Positions 56,061 to 64,000 of a stretch of 64,000 bases of DNA are shown piece after piece. Numbering within the stretch: position 1 is the stretch's first letter; each line of letters begins with the position of its first letter. The position numbers were made by a program, and so were the translations under genes. A model generated the notes under the pieces. The model made no database searches and had not been told where the DNA came from. It saw nothing but the letters and a program-made list of their open reading frames with translations. Source of the stretch: Galdieria partita (lineage: Eukaryota; Rhodophyta; Bangiophyceae; Galdieriales; Galdieriaceae); NCBI GenBank assembly GCA_025991245.1, contig BQMJ01000058.1, positions 114,695 through 178,694 of the forward strand. Reading direction: 5' to 3'.

Positions 56061-57515
56061 TATGGCTTCCTTTGTCTTCATTATATATATCAACAGTACA
56101 ATTCGTGTATAATATTACGCCGATCAACATAACATAGAACACAATGGATCCAGTTACCATAAGAAAGCAAAAAATGTTTTTTTTACAAAAAAGGTATCTG
56201 ATAAAAGATACCACATAGTAAAAACCAACAGTTGCAAGATTCTACTTTTCGAAAAACTGTCGCTTTTCAATATCGAAAACGACTATAGTGAAACAAGCCA
56301 TGCAATATGTTAGCTGTAAAAATTACCAGATTTAGATTTCGCAATACATCAAATTCATAACCAAATTGCTCAGCTCCCCCCAAAAATTAAAAACTTCAAT
56401 AAAAGTGAAGCAAATGGAACAATTGAATATCGCTTACATGCAATACCAATACAAATGTGGGGGTGATTCCAAAAATTTCAAAGGAAGAATTACTTTGTCA
56501 CTCGAGATAAATTAACAAAATCACAAAAATCTTCAAGAATATTGACACAATTTCAAAAGCAAGTAACCGAATTTAGACAATTTAATTTTATCCTCTCTTA
56601 GATTCTTTTACGATGACCCAGTGAATTGAGAAAAACACATGCCTTTTAGAAAAAGGAATGAAAAGTCGTGTGGTTTCAAATAAAAAAGTTTAACTGTTTT
56701 TCTGAAGTATCTACGGTTCATTAGAAGAGCAATAAAAATATCGTCTCGAATAGAGTTTATAGAAAAAGAAAGAATTTAAGGAGGTTGGCGCAAGTGAAAA
56801 AATTGTAGAATTTCAATACGTTATTTGTCTTTTATGGCATCAATATTTCTAGTTGTTCTCAGAGGTAAACAGTAGGTCATAATGCAAAATTTAGTAAAAA
56901 GAAAAATAGAACAAATCTGTATATAAAAATAATCAATGTATTCTCACCTCGAACATTTTAGTACATAGGTGAAATAGAACCTAGGAAAGTTTCATTACAC
57001 ATTCAAGGGTTATAAGACATAAAACACAAAAGGAAAACAGACAGTAATACTAGAAGAAAAAGGAGCAAAAAGCTGCATTTTTTAAATTGTGAACTAAGAG
57101 TCTATATGACTATTGAATCTCCTAATTCAATCATTCTTAGAAAACGACAGTTGAGCAAGAATCTAGGGCATAGTAATTCACACTAAAAAAAAAACAAATT
57201 GATTCTCAGTTTGGCATTGTTGAGAATAGATAAAAGGCGGATCGAAAAGTTTACCGAAACACAATGTTTTGCTTTTGAAAATCCAAGAATACCATAAGCA
57301 TTGTATACTTTTTGCTAAATATGTATAGCGACACTATATTTCAAGTTAAGGGTTCTTACATAATGAAACAAACAGTACCTTTAGGCCGTCAGAAAGTAAA
57401 AACTATCTACCAATTGTTTACATTTTCAATAACACTGCAACGTAGAATACAATAAAGTGATCAAAAAGCACTACTTAAAATTTTGCTATCTAAGACAGAT
57501 TTTTCAAGACTATTT
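56061..57515. other. AT-rich spacer between two repeat systems
   Basis: No gene. It contains short traces similar to parts of the 2.17-kb unit (e.g. AGAAAGCAAAAAATG near 56161), perhaps an eroded third copy, but I cannot align it over a long distance. Confidence 0.4.
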
Positions 57516-60003
57516 TCATAGGGTAAGGTTCAACCATGAAGGTCTTGGTGAAGCGATCGAAACAGAAGTTTCGAAACTATCCAAATTGAGCTCTTATTAT
57601 TATGTATGCACTGAAGATAGCAACGATCTTAATAAAAAACATCAATAAAGAAATATCAATATCGTTACTAAGTAATACCCATACAAACCTATATGAAAAG
57701 AGAAATTTGTGAGAAACATTACTGTGTCATTAATGCATAAAAAAGTTCAAGAATTTATAAAATTTATGACAATATTAAAAGAAAGAAGAAAAAGATTACA
57801 GCAGTTCAGTTTCAGGTCTCTTATTTTGGCATCATGGAAAGGTATTGAAGAGAAGTTTATGCAATACATCAAAGGGGAATAGGCAATCTTTGCATTATAA
57901 GGGCTACACTTGTTTCTAAAGTTTATCAAAGGAACAATAAAAATACCGATTTTATAAGGAAGCCATAGAATAATAAACATTTAGAGAAGTAGAAACTTGA
58001 GAATACATTGAAGAATTTCCATATACCAGATGTTTCTTACATCATCAGTACCTTGAACCTGTACTCGTCCTGCAGATATTTGTCGACCGTGTGAAACGAA
58101 GTAAAAAAGTTACAGCAAACTGATAAGAGAGAAAAAATAGAATACTTTTGATGAAAGTGAATTTAGTAAATAAACGACATTGAAATATAGAACAAATATT
58201 TTTTTTCTCATTGGAGGAAAAGTAGTACAAAGGAGGGACAATCCTTGAAAACAACAATGAAAGCAGTAAAAAACAAAGAAATGAAAATGTTAGTAGTGTC
58301 AGATTGCTCTACTGTTGCAACGACTTGTTCACGTACATGCTCGCGTCTTAGATTTATGACACCAAAAGGGTACCATTCAAACGAATCACTTAAATTCTCG
58401 AAAAAATACAAAAAACAGCAAAAATTTGTGAACTCCAAAAAAAAAAAATCTGAACTAAACGAGGAATGTAACAACTAAGTCTAGTTTCCAATCCAAAAAA
58501 AGCATAAACAAAGTGCAGCTGACAGGAAAGAAAACTTGGTCAGTAGCACAACGAGAATAAAAAATGAAACACTACATAACTTTCTTTGTAAAAAAACATA
58601 AATAAGAAAACAGACATAAGCAATTTACTCCGCCCACTCCTACTTTGAGACTACTAGAGTGCAACGAATTGAAAAACTAGGTATGTCCTGACTAAAAGCA
58701 ATAAGCATTTTTTCTTTATTTCTGTTTTATTAGGCTTGATTAGAGTATAGTTTCTAGTTAAATATGCATATTTACATAAAAGTCCAAATACTGTAGGAAG
58801 GTATTAACAGGGCCAATGAAGGTAAATTCATCCACTACCAGAAACCAAAAGGACTTTTTACTATATAGATTCGGCAAAAATACCAGATAAAGCGAAGTAT
58901 CATAATGTGAAAAAAATGAATATTTATTTACTGTACCACTCGTTCAATTAAAAACGAAGGTAATAATGCTAATAACAAGAAAAAGGAACCATTGAAGGAA
59001 AATGCTCACAGTTTCTGAAAAGCTCACAATTTCGAATTACTGGGAAGCAACAGAGAAATTCCCTAACTAGAAAGGGCTTTGAATTAAAAATAGCATCCTA
59101 AAATTTCACCTAAATACCCGTAATAAACAACAGTTACAAACATACGCAGCAATAGTACACAAGGCAAGTCATTTGATTGCTGGCAAAACATATAGCACAG
59201 TTTGAGAATTCATTATTTTTACGAAACTAAAAGCGAAAGTAAAGGTCTTGATAGAACCAATTCGCTTTCTTTCCCAATGCATTGAGATGACCAAGACCTG
59301 GATAAATGTTCAAATACGAATGGTCTAGTACAGGGCAACGGAAATTTTACTTATCAGGCTTGCTAAGTTATATAACTTTTCTTATCAAAAAACAGATACC
59401 CTTGAAAGATATTAATAGGATGACTAAAAGAACATCCAACCAATATAGAAAATCAAAAAGGTTCTACATTGGATGAATACAGCTTCAATAAAAAGAAAGA
59501 AAAAAGTCGGTAATAAAAGATTCAATAAATTGCTGTAAATTTTGTCAATAATAAAGGAAGGTAATAAGGCTAAAATCAACCAAAAAAATTTTCCTTGAAG
59601 AAAACCGCTTAAAATTTTAAATCCACAAAACACAGCAGGAAAACGGCTACACAAAAAAGGAAGATCACTAATTAAAGATAGAATGGAAACATTTTCTATA
59701 GGGATTCAATTGTTCACGCAGTAAAACTCCAATGCATAAACAAAACGAAGCACACAACAAAAGTCATATGGCCATTCAAAAAACTCTTATAAAATTTTAC
59801 TACATAAATTAATTATACTAGAAGTAAATATAAAACGATTGATAAAATTAAAGGAATTTCTTCTCTGATGCATTCAATAACAAAATGAATCGTAAAATAT
59901 GTGTAGCCTGGCAAAGAAGAGTATGCATTTTTCTTTCTTACTCAGGTTTTACTGAGGTTTTACTATGCGGTCTAGTTATGGTTTACTATTAGGTCTTGGT
60001 AGG
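57516..60003. repeat. Telomere-associated module A
   Basis: About 2.45 kb, repeated as module A' at 60970-63440 with an offset of about 3448 bp. Examples: AAGGTTCAACCATGAAGGTC (57526) vs AAGGTTCAACTATGAAAGTC (60978); CACTCCTACTTTGAGAC (58636 vs 62080); ATGTCCTGACTAAAAGCAATAA (58683 vs 62127). It ends with a degenerate telomere-like tail at 59941-60003 (GGTTTTACTGAGGTTTTACT..., GGTTTACTATTAGG). Confidence 0.8.
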
Positions 60004-60966
60004 GAATACCTAAACTCAAAAAGGCCTCAAAAAAATAGCATCTCAAAATTTTCCCTAAATTTCAAGGTTTCCCGTAATCCACAACAAATACAAAAATGCG
60101 CAAAAATAGCTCAAGACAAGTCATTTGATCGCTGGCAAAAAAAGAAACACAGTTTTGAGAATTAATTACTTTCACCAGACTAAAAGCAAAAGTAAAGGTC
60201 TTGGAAGAGAACCAATTCACTTTCTTTCTTTAATGCATTGTGATGACAGAAAACCTAATAAATCTTCCAATGCGGATGCTTTGGTACAGGGCAATGGGAA
60301 CTTTCTTATCAGGGTTTATTAAGTCTTATTAAGGTTTATTACTAGTTTTATTCAAAATCACATACTATAGAAAAATATTACCTGGATGAATAAAGGAACA
60401 TTCATCCATAATAAGAAAGCTCGAGGATCCTTTACACAATATATAGGGCTATAACTAAGAACGAAGAAAAACGATGTGCAATAAAAGCTTTAATAATTTG
60501 ATTTACAACTTGATCAATAAAAGGAGACCATGACAAAGTAACAGTTACTAGAAAAAAAATGCATTTAAGCGAATCGCTTAAAATTTTCAATCAACACAAA
60601 ACAACAAAAAAATGCCTAAACACAAAAGGACAACCACTGATTAAAAGTAAAATGTAAACATTTTCATTACATTTCCAGTACTTTCGCAATATGACTCAAA
60701 TACAAACGTAACCAAAAAGAGCCAATAAAAGAAGTCACAACGCCATCTTTAAAATGCTCATTAAAAATTTGCGACAAACCTGATTACAAGCAAGGAGAAA
60801 AAGCTTGCTAAAATTAAGAGGGTCCTCGAATGCATATATGAAAAAAAAGCTAAATGAATTGCAAAATATGTGTAGTCCGGCCGAAGGGAGTATGCATTTT
60901 TCTTCTTATTCAGATTTTACTGAGGGTTTACGGTCTACTTATGGTTTGCTATTAGGGTTTATTAAA
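60004..60966. repeat. Telomere-associated module B (partial copy)
   Basis: Repeats the last ~0.95 kb of module A. For example AAGTCATTTGATTGCTGGCAAAA (59165) recurs as AAGTCATTTGATCGCTGGCAAAA (60117), and ...GTACAGGGCAA... (59328) at 60282. Its tail (60907-60966) again is telomere-like, with TTTTACTGAGGGTTTACGG and an exact ATTAGGGTTTATTA. Confidence 0.8.
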
Positions 60967-63441
60967 GACGATTCTCATAAGGTTCAACTATGAAAGTCTT
61001 GGTAAAAAACGATCGAAACAAAAGTTTTGAAACTATCCAAATCGGGAAGTTTTTCATTATATATGCACTGGAGATATCAACGAATTTAATAAGAAAAGGC
61101 AATAAAGAAATATCATTATCGTTACCAAGTAACCCAAGTAACACCCATACAAACCTATATGAAAAGACAAATTTGCGAGGAACATTACTGTAGCGTTATT
61201 GCATAAAAAATTCAATAATTTTTAAAATTAATGGCAACACTAAAAAAAAAATTTTAACATTTTAGTTTCAGTTCTATCATAATGGCATTATGAAAAGGTA
61301 TTGAAGAGGCATTTATGCAATGTATCCAAGGGGAACAGGCAATCTTTGCATTATAATGGCTACACTTGTATCCAAAGTTTATTAAAGAAACAATTCAAAC
61401 ACCAATTTTACGAGCAAACTATAGAATGAGAAATCAGAGAAATAGAAAGAAGAGGATATACTGAAGAATTTTCATATTCCACATGATGTTTACATCATCA
61501 ATACATTGAACCTGTTCTCGTGGAGTAGATATTTGTCGACCGTGTGAAACGAAGTTAACACGTTACAGCAATCGGCTCGTAGAAAAAAATACAATGCTTT
61601 TAATGAAAGGGAGTTCATTTGCTATATGACAATGAAATACAGAAGAAAAATATTTTTTTCATTTATAGAAAAGTAGTAAAAAGAAGGGTCAACCCTTGAA
61701 TGCAATAAAGAAAACAACAAAGAATAAAGAGAGGAAAATGTTAATTGTGACAGATTGCTCAACTGTTGCGACGATTTCTTCGCGTACATTGCTCGTTTTT
61801 TAGACTAACGTAGGCAGAAGAGTACCATTTAAACGAGAGACTTGAAATCTCAAAACAATGCAAAAGAAGCAGAAAATTGTGAACTTCAAAAAATCTGAAT
61901 TAAACGAGGAATGTAACAACTAACACTAGTTTCGAATCCAAAAGAATCTTAAACAAAATGTAGCTGACAGGAAACCAAACTTGGTCAGTAGCGCAACGAG
62001 CATAAAAAATAAAACAAACGTAACAATTCTTTGGCAAAAAGCATAAATAAGAAACTAGACATAAACAATTTACACTGCGCACTCCTACTTTGAGACAACT
62101 AGAGCGCAATGTATTGAAAGACTAGGCATGTCCTGGCTAAAAGCAATAAGAATTTTTCCTTATTTTGGTTTTCTAGGCTTCATTAGGGTATAATTTTTAG
62201 TTAAATAAGCATATTTAACTAAACTTTCAAATACAATTGGAAGACGTTAACAGGGTGATTCAAGGTAAATTCATCCCATATCAGAAAAACCAAAAGGACC
62301 TTACACCAAATAGATTTGGCACAAATATCAGACAAAGCAAAAAAAATAATGTGAAAAGCATATAAATTTACTGTTCCACTAGGTCAATCAAGAATGTCGG
62401 TAATAATGCAAATGACAACAAAAAGGAGCTATTTAAGAAAAATGGTCACAATCTCTAAATGCCTCACAAATTCGAATTACTGCAAAGCAGCAGAGAAATG
62501 CTTCAACTCAAAAGAGCTTTGAATTAAAAATACCATCTTAAAATTTTCCTTAAATTTCCAGGTCTTCCCTTAATGAACAAAAAATACAAACGTACAAAAA
62601 ACTGGGTCACAAGGCACGTCACTTTATCACTAGCAAAACAAGAAGCATCAATTAAAATTGACTAATTTTACGAGACTAACAGCAAAAGTAAAGGCCTTCA
62701 TAGAAAAACATCGCTTTTTCTTTAACAAATAAATATGACATAGACAGTGATAATTGTTCAAATGCAGATGGTCTGATACAGGGCAATAGGAACTCTTTTA
62801 ATCAGGTTCAATAAAGTTTTTTTTAGGTTTAGTACTGTTTTAACCCAAAGTCACATACTATAGAAAAATATAAACAGGATAAATAAAGGAACATTCATGC
62901 AATGTAAGAAAACTCGAGGATTCTCTATACAATATATATAGCTTTAACTAAGAACAAAAAAAAAATGCAATAAAAGCTTGAATAATTTGCTTTTCAACTT
63001 GGACAACAAAAGAGTAAGGTACCAAAGCTAAAATCAACCAAAAAAGTTTTAAATTGATACAAACCGCGTAAAATATTTACTCGACACAACACACCAAAAG
63101 AACAGCTAAGCAAAAAAGGCCGATAAATAATTCACGATGACATGTAAACAATTTTTTCGGATTCTAAGTGTTCCCGCAATCAAACTCAAATCCACAAGAA
63201 AAAAGAAGAACAAACCAAAAGTCATATGGCCACTAGAAAAACCTTCATAAAAACTTGCGGCTTAACTAATTATACTAGAAGCGAGCGTAGATCGATTGGT
63301 AGAATTGAAGGGCCTTCTTCTCTAATGCAATCACAAAGAAAAAGCAGTGAACTTTAAAATACACGTAGCCTGACAGAAAAGAAAATGCATTTTTCTTTCT
63401 CATTCAGGTTTTACTGAGGTTTTACTGAGGTTGTACTAGGT
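60967..63441. repeat. Telomere-associated module A', adjacent to the telomere
   Basis: Full copy of module A. It ends TCAGGTTTTACTGAGGTTTTACTGAGG (63405-63430), which grades through TTCTATTAGGG directly into the true telomere array. No genes. Confidence 0.8.
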
Positions 63442-64000
63442 TCTATTAGGGTTTATTAGGGTTTATTAGGGTTTATTAGGGTTTATTAGGGTTTATTAGG
63501 GTTTATTAGGGTTTATTAGGGTTTATTAGGGTTTATTTAGGGTTTATTAGGGTTTATTAGGGTTTATTAGGGTTTATTAGGGGTTATTTAGGGTTTATTA
63601 GGGTTTATTTAGGGTTTATTAGGGGTTATTAGGGTTTATTAGGGTTTATTAGGGTTTATTTAGGGTTTATTAGGGTTTATTTAGGGTTTATTTAGGGTTT
63701 ATTAGGGTTTATTTAGGGTTTATTAGGGTTTATTTAGGGTTTATTAGGGTTTATTTAGGGTTTATTAGGGTTTATTAGGGTTTATTAGGGTTTATTTAGG
63801 GTTTATTAGGGTTTATTAGGGTTTATTTAGGGTTTATTTAGGGTTTATTTAGGGTTTATTAGGGTTTATTAGGGTTTATTTAGGGTTTATTAGGGTTTAT
63901 TAGGGTTTATTAGGGTTTATTAGGGTTTATTTAGGGTTTATTTAGGGTTTATTTAGGGTTTATTTAGGGTTTATTTAGGGTTTATTTAGGGTTTATTAGG
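63442..64000 (+). repeat. Telomere: mixed TTTATTAGGG / TTTATTTAGGG array
   Basis: About 50 tandem units. The proximal ~100 bp are pure 10-mers (TTTATTAGGG). Then 10-mers and 11-mers (TTTATTTAGGG) alternate irregularly, with a few TTATTAGGGG-type variants (e.g. near 63579 and 63622). The distal ~110 bp are mostly 11-mers. The G-rich strand runs 5'->3' toward position 64000, the orientation expected for a chromosome right end. Confidence 0.97.

Noticed and set aside
57457-57648. Short plus frame at the start of module A
   Set aside because: The frame is not conserved in module A' (60970 onward), so it is not coding.
63442-64000. Possible CRISPR array
   Set aside because: Units are 10-11 nt with no spacers; this is a telomere.
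1-64000. tRNA, rRNA or snRNA genes
   Set aside because: I looked for GGTTCGAATCC-like T-arms and other hallmarks and found none. A covariance-model scan would be needed to exclude divergent ncRNAs.

Overview
The window looks like the right-hand end of a nuclear chromosome of a unicellular red alga of the Cyanidiales, most likely Galdieria. Four observations support this. A nucleus-encoded, plastid-targeted petC sits among ordinary eukaryotic genes. The genes are very densely packed, with many GT-AG introns mostly of 45-55 nt. ArsH and an APC-type amino acid permease are present, as is common in Galdieria. The last ~560 bp are a telomeric array. The species is inferred from these features, not proven.

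Gene-dense core, 1-28.8 kb. In order: 5' part of an unrecognised gene (-), SYS1 (+), a polar hypothetical protein (+), a codanin-like protein (+), an ataxin-2/Pbp1 homologue (+), TRAPPC2/sedlin (-), a SUT-type sugar transporter (+), a FANCE-like protein (+), NUP85 (-), cytosolic PGK (-), QPRT (-), the Fe-S scaffold ISU1 (+), STI1/HOP (+), a short N-terminal-domain-only NDUFS1 (-), ribosomal protein L8/uL2 (+), ArsH-like reductase (-), a small membrane protein (+), a La-related protein (+), petC (+) and an APC permease (+). Exon structures were worked out by hand from reading frame, splice-site and protein-family logic. Spacing is extreme: 12 and 19 bp between consecutive same-strand CDSs (QPRT-PGK-NUP85), and 17-39 bp between divergent start codons.

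Transition zone, 28.8-33.4 kb. Gene density collapses. A possible tiny membrane protein, one possible spliced fragment and a Ser/Gly-rich secreted protein with a central Cys-rich module are the only candidates.

Subtelomeric effector-like family, about 35-50 kb. There is one intact, spliced 706-aa P-loop NTPase plus nuclease-fold protein resembling the Crinkler/RHS (retrotransposon hot spot) class. Around it lie at least two decayed copies of that protein (35.4-36.9 kb and 49.1-49.5 kb). A second, divergent P-loop protein with a frameshift and an in-frame stop lies at 39.8-41.7 kb, and a further decayed reading frame at 37.8-39.2 kb. Upstream flanks are partly duplicated.

Telomere-proximal desert, 50-64 kb. 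It is very AT-rich and shows no convincing genes. It contains a direct tandem duplication of a ~2.17-kb unit (51.7-56.1 kb), then three telomere-associated modules (57.5-60.0, 60.0-60.97 and 60.97-63.43 kb), each ending in degenerate or true telomere-like sequence. It closes with about 50 copies of a mixed 10/11-nt telomere repeat, with the G-rich strand running 5'->3' toward the end.

The core genes are housekeeping and not functionally linked. The notable biology is the subtelomeric NTPase/nuclease family and the telomere architecture.
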